Positions 1-11,078 of a stretch of DNA of 64,000 bases are shown one piece after another. Each line of letters begins with the position of its first letter. Within the stretch, counting starts at the first letter, position 1. Origin of the DNA: Urechis unicinctus. Lineage: Eukaryota > Annelida > Polychaeta > Xenopneusta > Urechidae. A program made the position numbers and the translations under genes. Below the pieces are notes generated by a model. It ran no database searches. It worked only from the letters and a program-made list of their open reading frames with translations, and had not been told where the DNA came from. The stretch is from the NCBI GenBank assembly GCA_034190875.2, contig CM067345.1, positions 29,396,962 to 29,460,961 on the forward strand. The letters run 5' to 3'.

Positions 1-84
1 ACCGCATAGAACGTGTCATATTAACTGACTATTATGCATGCATAATATGACCTTATCGATTGTTTTTGTCCGAATCCTACACAG

Positions 85-749
85 GATGCTCCAGTGATGC
101 TGCAACCAGCGCTTGTGCTATTTCCATCCAGCACAACGATTTAGGCAGCTCCAGTCACTACGACAAGTTCAACGCGTGGAAAATTGGCGATACTAAAATA
201 GACTGGTATGGAGCAGAGTCCGGCCAGGGTGCGTACCAGGGGCAACAGGCATTTGGCTCCCCGACCGCATGGACCACCAACCAACAGGGAAATGGAGGGT
301 ACCAACCAATAAACTCGTAAGATCATTTATGATTGTCAATAAATATGCATACAATGTTATCTGTATACATATATTAATAATGCCCATCCAAAATCTGAGA
401 TCTTTTGAAATTGATTTAGACCTTTTATGCATGCAACCTGATATGAAAATAATAGACAGTATTTTTGTGTGAAACATGAATATTATGTCACAGGTTTGGC
501 CCTCACCACTGGCTCTTCGACGTGAACATGAATTGCGCTGAGACCGAGGATGGCTGGTTTGAGTTAAAGGCTTTCGTAACTAACTTCTCTGACAACAGTG
601 GCTGGGAACGTGACATCAACCAGGTAGCAACGTGCACAGGCAGTGCAGGAGGCAGCCGACCCTATTCCACCAACAACCACATGGCTAGATGCGGCTTCGT
701 CAATGTGTTCGAATTTAATGCCTCAAATTGTCGGATAGAAAACTTTTAA
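85..749 (+). CDS. Secreted cysteine-containing protein, C-terminal two exons (possible carbohydrate-active enzyme C-terminal domain)
   Basis: Two exons at 85-316 and 494-749 (stop 747-749) join in phase across a GT/AG intron; the 5' part of the gene lies left of the window. The translated tail is rich in Trp, Gly, Asn and Cys. It includes HHWLFDVNMNC, GWFELKAFVTN, a WERDI stretch and NHMARCGFVNVFEF, followed by a final Cys. That composition and the regular cysteines suggest an extracellular beta-sandwich. Similar tails occur, as far as I recall, after secreted glycosidase catalytic domains such as alpha-amylases, but no catalytic residues are visible here, so the enzyme family is a guess. A polyadenylation signal AATAAA lies at 851-856, which fits a 3' UTR of about 120 bp. 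The gene ends about 370 bp before the Polinton fossil. Confidence 0.6.
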
Positions 750-1120
750 AAACACAACCTATTTGATGTATGTCTATAAATGGGCGTAGACACATATTGC
801 ACACAAGACATTCATTTGTAAACGTATTTTATTTTTATTGAAGACTGGGGAATAAATAAAATATTATGAATCATTTACTACATTAGAATTATATTTTGAT
901 TGGTTAATGTTATCCAAGCGTTAGTTAAGTTCTGACCCGTATGTTCTAGAACAGCACTAAGCGTCATCGAATATTTGCAGCCTTGAGGTGTTGATCCCGA
1001 AAGTAGGGGATTTGCAAAAGCGGCCTTGAGATTTTAACCCGAAAAAACGGGCGTTTGCAATTATCTGCACCTGTGGCACCCCTTCCATAGCCCCCTGAGG
1101 ATGGAGTACTGTCACCATGA
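750..1120. other. 3' UTR and spacer with no gene
   Basis: This holds the 3' UTR and polyadenylation signal (851-856) of the preceding gene and then about 250 bp before capsid-like coding sequence of the Polinton starts. A short near-duplicate (a cc-ttgag-tgtt or -attt stretch followed by a cccgaaa run) appears twice between 980 and 1060. Nothing else is recognisable. Confidence 0.5.
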
Positions 1121-1501
1121 CTAGTATTTATGGACGCAAGCTATCGCAGGGTACGCAAGCCCCTCGAGGTACAGGGCGTGCAGTTGTCTGTGGTTATAAC
1201 TAACAACCCAAGCACTATTGACCAGAACCAACAACTGCTGGTCAACTTCCCAAACTTGGGTGCAGACGATTTCATTGTCCAATGTAGCCCTAGCCATGGC
1301 CACAAAGGATATGTTAATTTAAGTACTATGGCCTCGATAGCAATGTTGTTTGGAGGTGCCCTGGTCATCGCCCTCGCGCTCTCTGGGAGCAACTATATAT
1401 TCTCCATGTTATGGAAATACCAAGTGGATGCGGAACGTAAACTCCATCATGCTGTAGTCAAACAGCTTCAGTCTGCGCAGGCAGGCCAAGAGGCAAACTG
1501 A
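1121..1501 (+). pseudogene. Polinton capsid-like gene fragment (fossil)
   Basis: The segment encodes a protein with QLSVVITNNPSTIDQNQQLL and FPNLGADDFIV near its start, typical of a conserved structural protein found in many animal Polintons. I take it for a capsid protein. Only the N-terminal part is recognisable. It belongs to the fossil that continues to the right. The family assignment is from recalled similarity and should be treated as probable. Confidence 0.5.
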
Positions 1502-1619
1502 GTGGCCAGACATTATCAATGAACAGCTCCGCTGCCAGGGACATGCCGTATGCATTTTCCAGGATGTTAACGACGCTATGCATGAGTACTCACTGGTCAT
1601 AGGGTCAATATAGTGGGTG

Positions 1620-2240
1620 ACACGATGAGAAATACTACACCAACATATCTCCATGATGCTGAGAAAGGGAACAGACTTAAGGTGGACATGAGCCCAAACT
1701 TTCAGACTTCTATGTGCCCTCAGATGACCAAATGCGACGTGAGGTTATATTCTTTATCTTGGACATGACTGCAACTGACCTGGTCGCATAATGGTCGCTA
1801 AGTTGCTTTAGGCACCGCCTGGCCTGGGGTTGGCTTACAAAGCAAGCCATTTGGCTGATTCACCTGCCACACACGAAACATATTCCTCAGCCAAAATTTG
1901 ATGCGGTGGGCCTAATGAGTTTCACCATGCCGATCTTGGATTCTTCCTCATGTTAGTTTAAAACGCCGTACATACAAGTTTGCCCTCACAGTAGTGGACG
2001 TGGTCTCACACTACAAAGTGGCAGAGCCATTGACTACCAAAGAGGCTAAGAAGTTGCAAGTGCACTTGGAAGTATATTCAAGCGAGGACCACTGCATTGG
2101 CCCCAACCGTTTCAAGTCAACCCTGGATGGAAGTTCATGGGCGCTGTGAGCCAGCTGCTAGTCAAGTATTGGGTCTCCCTCATTCGTGGACGTGTCGAGT
2201 GCGTTTCTCGGCTGGAACCTGTTGTCTCTGCAATAAACAA
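1620..2240 (+). pseudogene. Polinton integrase fragment (fossil)
   Basis: Between about 1960 and 2230 the + strand encodes a block resembling the DDE integrase core of Polintons and retroelements. It contains a TVVDVVSHYKVAEPLTTKEA segment and, further on, an FMGAVSQLL segment. The stretch is interrupted and incomplete. It sits next to the oppositely oriented polymerase, a plausible Polinton arrangement. Confidence 0.6.
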
Positions 2241-2481
2241 TGATTGACTGGAAAAAGCCTAAAGATGCTATGAAGATAAAAAAAAGTTGCACAAATGCCT
2301 TCTTCTGTAGTCCCAGGACGCTTGGTAGGGCCCAAAGAGCAAATGCTTCCTTCTTTTGTTGGCGTTCACTACCTCTACCAACCTGGTGAGCTGGAGCAGG
2401 GTTGTTGTCGTGCCCTGTGTGGTCACTCAAGGTCTACCGGCTTGGACGCTTTCTCACTAAGCCCAATGACCCTGTGCTCTA

Positions 2482-3784
2482 CTATTTATTATATGGGCCA
2501 CTCCTTGTGGTGCCGTCAAACGGTGTTCGCACTAATTTAAGTATATCCATGTGACCATAGGCTGGAGTGTTTATCCCATTTGTATCTATCCATCTCATTG
2601 AATCGAATTGGAACGGAGACTCCTTGTTTATCCTCAGGCCATAAATCTGTTGCCCCTCATTTCGTAACATATTCATCCTGTTCCTTGGGTTCTTTTTATC
2701 GAATAGGGCTTCTATATACAAATTGTGTCATAGTTGCTTTTTCAACTCTGCCTTTTAACATCCCTCATCGGAGAGTAGAATCAAATACATCTTAGGCCGT
2801 ACCTACGTACTCCTTGATTCCCAGATAATTATCGTAGCTGTGTATGGCGTGGCCTTGTGGATAGTTGTTAGCATCAAAGTTGCTGTCATTCTGCGTATCT
2901 ACATACGCGTTCGTTGTTTGGATCAACATCAACAAGGAGTCTGTGTCTGTATACAGCAGCTGTAGACCCTCACCATTCCTTTCCAACAACGTGTTATGGT
3001 AGAAGCCATACATCAAGTGGGTAGAGAGGCCAATATTACATATGCCGACGTATACTGGCCTGACATTGATCCCCTTTCTGAGGTTCTCGATTGTTTTACA
3101 AAATACAGAGCTGTTCATCAACTTGTACAGGCCTTTGGTGACCGCTTTTCTGAGATCTGTATTAATTCTGATGCAGGGCTCCATCCACAGGCTCTGGTTA
3201 AAGGAGAGGGCTCTATTAATCTTTGTAAGCTCTCATCCCTGGAGAGAGATAGAGCTTAAGGTTCATGTAGTGGATCACGTACTTGTCTTTATTGCATAGG
3301 TTGTGTACCAATTTTTTAACCTCAGAGGGGGTCCCCACTTCTCCTAGGATATGATTTGGTTTGTCTGACAACTTTTGTACCACCATCTTTTCAGGGGCCA
3401 GAGGGTTCTCGTTGTGTGCAACATGTAGCTCCTTCGGATATTCCACGTCTACCTCAAGTATGTACCCTTCTCTCTGCATAATCAGGATATGTTGGTAAAG
3501 TATTTCTCAGGGTGTCCGGGTTTGTCACCCTTTCTATTTACCCTGTAGGTAGAGGCTGGCTCATAGCCCACCCATACAGGTTGTTCGTATCGAGGTACTG
3601 TATATAGCTTGTCAGCTTATACTTATCAAATCCCGGCACATGTAGGTTGCTGGTCTTTGCGTGGGACTTCGATACGATGCTGATCCCTCCACGTAGTCCC
3701 TTCTCAATGAATAAGTGCTGGTCATAGTCAGTCAGCAGTTCCAGCTCTATGCCTGTGTTTCTCAGGAGAGCGTCCGACACCACT
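2482..3784 (-). pseudogene. Polinton DNA polymerase B, C-terminal half (fossil)
   Basis: On the - strand this encodes a family B, protein-primed polymerase palm. Visible blocks are IQYLDTNNLYGWAMSQPLPT (DxxNLYG), a KAVTKG/NSSVFCKTIEN segment and the catalytic YTDTDSL motif. It is the downstream half of the polymerase whose upstream half lies at about 7980-9500. The copy has several breaks. Confidence 0.85.
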
Positions 3785-4135
3785 CCTGGACTGTCCTGGA
3801 CTGGTGTAGTGTTCTAAGAGTGATTTCGAAGTTTCTTATGTCGTGGTGGTGCAGAACTCGAAGACTTTTATAATCTGCATGATTATAGTTTATTGCCTCT
3901 CGTGTAGTCTTCGCTCTCCTGGCAAGCTTTCTCCTTTCCTCCTCGTGCCCCCAATGTCCTTCCTTTTATCCCCACCCTGGAACTCAACCACTCCCCCCAA
4001 CCAGACGCATGGTCCATCGTCATTGGTCACGACTGGTCACCTGATTGGAGTGTAAGCGAGTGATTGGTTTGGGATTGGGGACGCCAGGTGGAACACAGGC
4101 GGCACTGGAGATTAGCAAGCTGAGACTAATCCAAC

Positions 4136-4310
4136 TGTTATGATATTACACACTAGTTGCTCACGCACATTAACCACACTGAGCACTCATGCTTCTCGTT
4201 TTTGTATAATTCACTTTACATATTATCAAGGCACACTGATCGCTGCCGTAAGTTCATTTGTTCCCAGGTATATTTATGCCATACAAGAGGGAGATAGCGT
4301 CTTCACCCGA
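4136..4310 (+). repeat. Direct repeat, copy 1 (LTR-like terminus)
   Basis: About 170 bp, starting TGTTATGATATTACACACTA, is repeated at 6344 with only a handful of differences. The opening TGTTATGATATT is identical to the first 12 bases of the LTR-like copy at 41989, which is otherwise different. This could be an LTR fragment of a related family. Confidence 0.65.
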
Positions 4311-6343
4311 CGGCGAACATGCAAACAATCATTCGGAACAACACGTGCAAATGCTCCCTCCCAACAAGATATCCCACCACCGACCGCCTTAACCAAAACT
4401 TCCCACAAGCCACAAGCTGTACGTAAGGATGGGAAGACACATAATGTAGTAAAATTGATTGGATCAAAGGTTCCTCGATTTTCAAAGAAAGTAAAGTATA
4501 ACATCATGTTTGCCGGCGGACAATCTGAGTGGATTTTTGAGGACAAAATCAACAGCGCCACCAAGTCTCTGGCGCGAAAGATGCACATGACCGATTTATG
4601 ACAACATTACCAATTTATGACAACATTTACCGATTTGTGACACTATTTACCAATATATGCACCATCTACCGATTAATATTTAACTATCATCATTTATTCA
4701 TTTTCAGATTATTCATCTTCCAATTTATGTTTAACTATTCATTGTCAGAGTGTTTTTTCTTTTCAGAAATTATTCCCATTAATGTCATGTTATTATTTGT
4801 TATACCTATGTACGATTTACCCCAAAACAGGACGTCTACATTCGTATTGTAAGTATGTTCCTTTTTGTACAGTTATTTCACACACCATATATATATCGTC
4901 TATTATTCCAATAAGACAACATTTACCTGCCATTAACCCATGCTATTGACACTTTGTTTGTCTCACCCGCATTTCAAACCGTCTGCGACGAACCGTTGAT
5001 AATTCTAATTGCAATTCGAGACAACTGACACAGACTTAAATGTTAGGATAACAATCCCTCGCCAATTAAACCTACATACGCTTTAAAACGGCTTATTTTG
5101 CCAATTCGAACACTCCAATTAAAGATCGTCTCTAGACATCTAATTACGACCCTGTATACAAAAACTGGGCTATCGAAGTTCACTAAGCCGCTTAAATTAC
5201 CATCCGACATCCATTCATATGTAAGCTCATTGATCAGATGGTCCACTTATCAACAATCACAGGCTCTATGCAATTACATCAAAGCTACCTCAATATCAAT
5301 GCGGGCCTAGTAATTAAACACATCACCGCTACAAGGTAATTATCTCACCGTCGCTTGTCTCGATCCTATACGCTATCACACGAAACCTACACCAACTGTA
5401 AGTATACGGTTAAGTTATTAGAAGCCTTTAACATTGTCTTCCTCCGAACAGCGCAAATTTGACACTATGATATTATCAACTATGTTCAACAATTATTTTA
5501 CCTCTAAGCTTGCAGATTATAAGACAAAATCTTTCTATAAGTAACGTCGACTACTCTATTATCGCACCGTCTTACATATCATGTGGACACGCGTAAAATT
5601 AGTGAACCTTCATGATACACATTACCCATAATGCAATCTTATATCATTCAAGTATATGCGGGGTATCATTTCATGAAGGAATCTGCAGCTTAAGAGAAGA
5701 CGTGCATATTCATCAAAACAATTAACGGAGAAGTATTTTGTATCATTTAATTCTCAAAGCATATGTGAGATATTTATATTTATTTCCTCTGGCACGTACA
5801 ACAAATACAATTAAAGTGTCACACCGCTGTTCTTCCGTACTTACATGTTATACAGTAATCGTGTGCGATATGTGTCCATACATTATTTCAGGTGCAAATT
5901 ATTCTCAACATCTACCACTCCGAAAAGCACACCATAAATGCTATTCTGGACACCCCCTTCCCACCAACGACCGAGCCAGACTCAGGAGGGCACTACTGGG
6001 ATCCGTAGGGAAACTGTCCAGAGGACTCTTTAATATGGCCGCGATAGACGACATTTAAAAGGTAAATTAACTCTAGTAAACCACGTAATTAATGCCTAAA
6101 ATGCACAAATATCGACCATCGACGAGTAATTTTCACTAATACAGGTCTAGTACCACAACCCACACAACCGCCTTCGTACGTAAATTCGGAGTTATCAACA
6201 CCAAAATCTCGCCCACCCCCACGTCGCTTAGATTCGCCATCACGCTCGACAAACAACACTCCCCATCTAGAGCCACTAATTAGCTCCCTACGCAAAATAA
6301 CAATAAAATAATTTTTTAAATGTATCTCCACTGAACACATTGA

Positions 6344-6520
6344 TGTCATGATATTACACACTAGTTGCTCACGCACATTAACCACACTGAGCACTCATGC
6401 TTCTCGTTTTTGTATAATTCACTTTACATATTATCAAGGCACACTGATCGCTGCTGTAAGTTCATTTGTTCCCAGGTATATTTACGCCATACAAGAGATA
6501 GCGCCTTCACCCGACGTGCC
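6344..6520 (+). repeat. Direct repeat, copy 2 (LTR-like terminus)
   Basis: Second copy of the 4136 repeat, about 2.2 kb downstream in the same orientation. It matches over roughly 170 bp with a few substitutions and a small indel near its right end. The spacing and orientation would fit the two ends of a small element of about 2.4 kb, or a tandem duplication. No recognisable gene is intact between them. Confidence 0.65.
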
Positions 6521-7044
6521 AACGCCTTGCAAGCCAAAGCATACGTCTTCCTGACCATGGATACAGAAGAATTCCAACGGCTCAACCAAGCGTCATAACG
6601 CATATCTCCCCTCACCTCAAGCGACACCTGGCGAACCCAATACGCAGCCCTTCAGAGATCTCATCTCCACGAAACAGCCACACTCATCAACTTTAATCAT
6701 TTTCCTGGCATTGGACCAGTGTTATTGTAAAGAATAATTTCTGTAACATTAGTTAAATTCTTCCTAATTTCAATTAGCTAAATATTTTATTTTCACCATT
6801 CCACCATTGTCTAGTATAGGCTCATCGCTTTTTTTCCCACTGGGTTTTAGTGCGGAGTAATACTGTGGAATGTGATAAATGTTAAAAGTTAAATTTCAGT
6901 ATGTCACCATTAATAACCATATTGTATAACTATTACACAATTCATATATATATATATATAGCTTACAAATTTAGAGAAACACTTTTTGTAAAATTATTAT
7001 AATCTCATCATCAATAATCCATCTATGTTAAATATCTTTGTTAT

Positions 7045-7082
7045 GGACATGTGCCAATGTAAATTGGTATTGGCGCATGTCC
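7045..7082. repeat. Short inverted repeat (hairpin)
   Basis: GGACATGTGCCAAT (7045-7058) is followed after 10 bases by its near-perfect reverse complement at 7069-7082 (one mismatch). It lies about 180 bp before the LTR-like copy. The function is unknown; it may be the remnant of an element end. Confidence 0.6.
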
Positions 7083-7262
7083 AAGCTACTCTGGAATCAT
7101 TCTAAATTCAAAAATCAAATAATATTGGGCTAATGTCGTGCTGTCCCTTTACCCTTTAACTCATATTCCAAATTTCCTTTAACTTAGTCTATTTTCGAAA
7201 TGTAAAGGTAAATCAAAATTGATTGAACAGTGGAAGTTCAACTTAACTATGGTTGGGGAGGA

Positions 7263-7797
7263 TGTTATGATATTTATCTGGCTCTTTTGACTTTTGAAAC
7301 CCTCCCCCTCTTTTTCATTGTCAGCACGACATGTTTCACTAGCCCGGGACAACCTCTGCCCTTAAGACGGGGGTGTGACCCTGATAAGTAGACCCGGCTG
7401 GTACCTTTTCCCATACCTTTGTGAAGGGGGACCGGCTATACCTGGACCAATGGGAGGCCAGCTGTGGGTGTGGTTCCGAGCGTAATCCAATGCCGGAACC
7501 CCGATAAAATAGCTGGCCTCGCCGAAATTCAGAGAGATATACCTAGCGAAGAGACGAAGTATCTGAACAAGATTCTGACCCGAGATTTCAGAGAAAGCTA
7601 ATAAGCCAAACTCGAATAAATCAACAACAACTCAACTCCTGGACTCGTGTGTTTTCTCTGGCTAGTGTCCCCACTCAAGCAACTACAAACAGCTACAATA
7701 TTCCTATATACGAAGGAGCGCGCAGAAATACGAATAACCAAGAAATATAAGTATAACAAGAGTATAGCTATATAGGAGGAAATATAGTTATAAGACA
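7263..7797 (+). mobile_element. LTR-type repeat copy 1 (solo LTR or LTR fragment, fossil)
   Basis: About 535 bp beginning TGTTATGATATTTATCTGGC and ending near TTATAAGACA is shared with 41989-42549. It has LTR features: TG start, a TATA-like stretch in a promoter-like position (about 7504-7512), and an AATAAA-like element (about 7615) shortly before the conserved CTCCTGGACT segment. No reverse transcriptase or gag gene flanks it, so it is a solo LTR or remnant. It lies inside the insertion that splits the Polinton polymerase. Confidence 0.7.
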
Positions 7798-7979
7798 ACC
7801 ATGTCCATTGTAATTAGATAGTAGACACCCGGTATTAGTGTCAATTCGAATTAATGGTGGGGATTGCTTTAGATCAAAGGGATTAAAAATGTTGTTGTTA
7901 CTATCAGATAGATAAAAGGGATAGAGTTTGTAAAGAATTTGTACCATCAAAAGGGGTCATAAGTCTGAATAATTTACGT

Positions 7980-9500
7980 GTGGAATAAGGGCTTTGATAT
8001 AGAAATTTTGAAAATACTGTACCGTTATAACAGTAGGCCATGCTGTCGCAGACAGGTTTTGCGGAAGATCTCAAATACGTCTGCCAGGAGCAGTACATCT
8101 GTACGCAGGTACTTATGGTAGTCGCACAGGTTGTGACTTTCGAACGTGATCCACACCGTGTTGAAGACAAGTGGTTTAGTTTTTTTTTCGGGATTCAACC
8201 GCAACTTTAGGTTGCATGCATTGTAGGCTGGTCCCCTATACTTTCTTGTTATGTGACAGTGGTCGCGAACTGAGTCACGTCGACCATCTATGCCTACCAG
8301 TGGCTTGCTGCAGACAATCAGTTGCAGTCCGGTTGGTTCGTCTATCTTGCGGGGTCACACAATGAGTAGGCCTGGATAGAACTGCTTTGATCTTGCGCTC
8401 TTCCTACTACAGGCAGCGTCCGGTCCTCCATAAATTACAGGATTGTGTGTATGGCCATCGCACCTCACCACTACACACCCATAGCCGCAGGCCTCATGGT
8501 GCTTCGTCTTCTGGGTGTTGTTCTTTGTTGGGTCTCGTGCAGGGCCTGCAAGTTTGATTGTGAGTGCCTCAAAGTCGGCGTAGATAATGTAGGAGGCCAG
8601 AAGCTGCTTGTGCCAGTTTTTAAAAACAAAGCTTATTTTTCCTCTCTCGAGTCATCTCAACCCGGACTTTTGTTTAACCTATTCCTTTACATTGTAGATT
8701 GTGAGACTGAAGCAGTTCTTCTCTGGAGTAGCCTAAGTACTTGCGATGCTGGTATTTACTTTGGTTGTATAGCATGCGGTTCAGGTCTTTGATCCATGTG
8801 TAGTGGAACTTGCCAGCCTTCACGACAACATGAGGTTAATGCGAGGAATGTCGGCTGGTTGTTTGCTGATATCGCGCCATTATCCCAACCGAATATATTT
8901 GGGGCGAGGTTGTTGTTGTTCTCGACCTTGCCAATCTGGGATAAAGGGATAAATCTAGACCGTCGTTCTGGTCGTACTTTGTCATCCCTGTTCCCTGTTG
9001 ATTATTGCCTTCTTGTTTTTAAGTTTTAAAGGCCGCTCAATGTATGGGCTCCCTTGAGAGGCTGGTAGTGAGAGATATCGACCCATAGAGTTTTAATTTC
9101 TTCAAATTCCCAGTGTGACCATCTGTTAGTCCTCGCTTCCAAACTTTCTTGGACGACCGCGTTGGTCTTTTTCATGCCTTTGTCAATCTCGTCAGGGTTG
9201 AGTAGCGCTTCTTGTGCGTGCAGGACGACGGGTTCGTCATGCTCAGTAACGCCTTCACCGGTTTCCTTCATGAGCTTTACCCTAAGAGCTAGCTGGAACT
9301 TGATGCCCTCAATCTGGTTAATCTCAGAGCCTAGCTTTGTACGTATTTGTCTATGCACACCTTTCAAAAAAGTCAGTGTCCTTGCTAATTGAGCGTTCCT
9401 CTGAGAACCCAACTCTTGAGGAAATGTTTGATAACGAGCCGTTGCCTTTTTCTTTCTTGGCGCAGGCACTGGCTTTTTCTTTCTTAGTGTAGGCAATGAC
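7980..9500 (-). pseudogene. Polinton DNA polymerase B, N-terminal half (fossil)
   Basis: Read on the - strand, 9500-9030 encodes a conserved N-terminal region with TNRWSHWEFEEIKTLWVDIS. About 8900-8180 encodes exonuclease-type blocks with YIIYADFEAL and HEACGYG. About 8170-7990 encodes a [20 protein letters not shown] segment. All are typical of Polinton protein-primed polymerase B. The sequence is interrupted in several places. It continues in order at 3784-2482, past the inserted DNA. Confidence 0.8.
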
Positions 9501-9700
9501 TTTTTCCTTGTGCAGGCACTGGTGGAGTAGACGCTGCTGGTGCATCAATTGCTGCCCGCATTCTATCCACAGTTTCCTTTATACATGCGGGCCTAAGCCT
9601 GGCGGTTTTTGATTGCTTGTAGGGCCACCCGTGATCTGTGATATGGGGTATATACCCCTGTTTCTGCAAAGTACTTGCTATGGACTTCGTGTGCACGTTG

Positions 9701-10440
9701 ATTATGTGACGAAACCAATTGTAGCATACCCATTATATTTCATTAGTCTAACAGGAATTTTTTGTGGTATAAAATACACTCGGCAGCAACGTAAGAACTT
9801 ACTGCTTTTTCCTTCGCTTTCTTGCGTAGTATACTGTGGTTTATCCGATCAAACCCACAATCCATGCACGTTTATTGTCACCTAAGCACACCACATATTT
9901 TACTGCTTTTTTATTTGTATCCGTTACAGAGGCGTCTTTATGCTTTGAAAAAGTTAAAACGGTCAATGGGAAAATGCGATTGTACGGGTAATACTTGATA
10001 TATGTAAAATTTATTCACATTTGCGATCATAACCGCAGGTGCATTGTAAGGATCAGTAGGACATTATGATGGGTCATCATTATGACCAGATGCACGTATT
10101 CTCTTCAAATCCTCATCTGATGCATTTAATTTCTAATCATGACAATTGTACAGGGATGCCAACAGGATTTTGTAAAAAAAGAGGAAATTTGCTTAGGGCC
10201 ATGGGGCCGCAAAGGCCCCCTGCGGATTAATGGATCCCAATGGACCCTGGCGGCCACGTAATCCGTGGAAAATTGGCTTCCCTGTTGTACCGTCCCACCG
10301 GCCTGGTCCCTCTGCCTGCGCGCACGTGGACATTCTGACACAAGGCTTACCAACATCGTGTATGTCAGTTTTTCCAATTTAATTGGTTGAAAAAATACGA
10401 ACTATACTAGTAGACGTATCAAAGGACAATGCAAACCTCA
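9701..10440. other. Spacer between the Polinton fossil and importin alpha
   Basis: No gene recognised. A GC-richer stretch of about 180 bp (10150-10330) stands out from its AT-rich surroundings and reads open on the - strand for about 80 codons. Its low-complexity Pro/Arg-rich translation gives no family hint. Confidence 0.4.
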
Positions 10441-11078
10441 AATAAATTAAGTCAGACTACCTGGTGACATCCATCTCCACCCAACCAGCAGAAACCTGTA
10501 CATGGTCGAATGAAGCTTACTTTGTAAATGTTGGATATGTATTTTTATTGACTTACATGAAGGAATCCAACAGTGAACTTTGACCTGGTTCTCTTTGATT
10601 ATATAAATGTAAATTATACAGGTTGATAAACAAAGGGCTTGCAAAAACCATACACACATTCCATGCTCCAGTCACATGTACACCAAGCAAGTCAAAATGA
10701 CATCCCAATATAGATAATGTAGACAATTTGTACTAAGCACTGAATACTGAAGCACAGTGAGGTGTCCAAATAAATAGGACACTAGTTCATCAATCAGGTA
10801 AATAACAGCACTGAAATAAAGATAACATAAACTCCAATATACATTTTTAACATAATTAGGTGACCTTGTATCTGTCAGTTTTTCGCGTTGCATTGAGGCA
10901 ATTATATGAGGGATATGAAAGAGCACTGTTGTAATCACAGAATACATGCATGCCACTGATGCAGCATGCACACCATGAGAAGCCAGTAGCTTCTACAGAT
11001 GGGAGATGGTGGCGTGTGCATGGCAGTAAGGGCGAGGCTGGATCGGTCAGCATGAAGAGAGGTGATGGGGAGTGGCGT

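Larger units (their letters stand above)
3785..7979. other. Insertion zone inside the polymerase fossil
   Basis: About 4.2 kb separates the two polymerase blocks. It contains the direct repeat pair at 4136 and 6344, a tract of repeated gayttatgacaac-like phrases at about 4590-4680, a short AT run at 6946-6960, a small inverted repeat at 7045-7082 and an LTR-like copy at 7263-7797. A stretch open for about 150 codons at 4140-4601 spans the first repeat and encodes a Lys/Ser/Thr-rich protein I do not recognise. The simplest reading is one or more retroelement-type insertions. Confidence 0.6.
1121..9700. mobile_element. Polinton/Maverick fossil, broken and interrupted by later insertions
   Basis: Pieces of the Polinton gene set lie in one stretch: a capsid-like segment and a retrovirus-type integrase segment on +, and a long protein-primed DNA polymerase B region on -. 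The polymerase is in two blocks (about 7980-9500 and 2482-3784). Their protein order continues from the first block to the second when read on the - strand, so about 4.2 kb of other DNA (roughly 3.8-7.9 kb) was inserted inside it. The element is clearly dead, with many breaks over all its genes. The outer ends are uncertain: I found no convincing long terminal inverted repeats, so the limits given are those of recognisable coding sequence. Confidence 0.8.

Noticed and set aside
8445-9029. Open stretches on plus with Cys- and Leu-rich translations
   Set aside because: They oppose the polymerase fossil on minus, which gives clear conserved blocks.
10126-10377. Proline/arginine-rich open stretch on minus
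   Set aside because: Follows from local GC richness; no family signature, no splice context.
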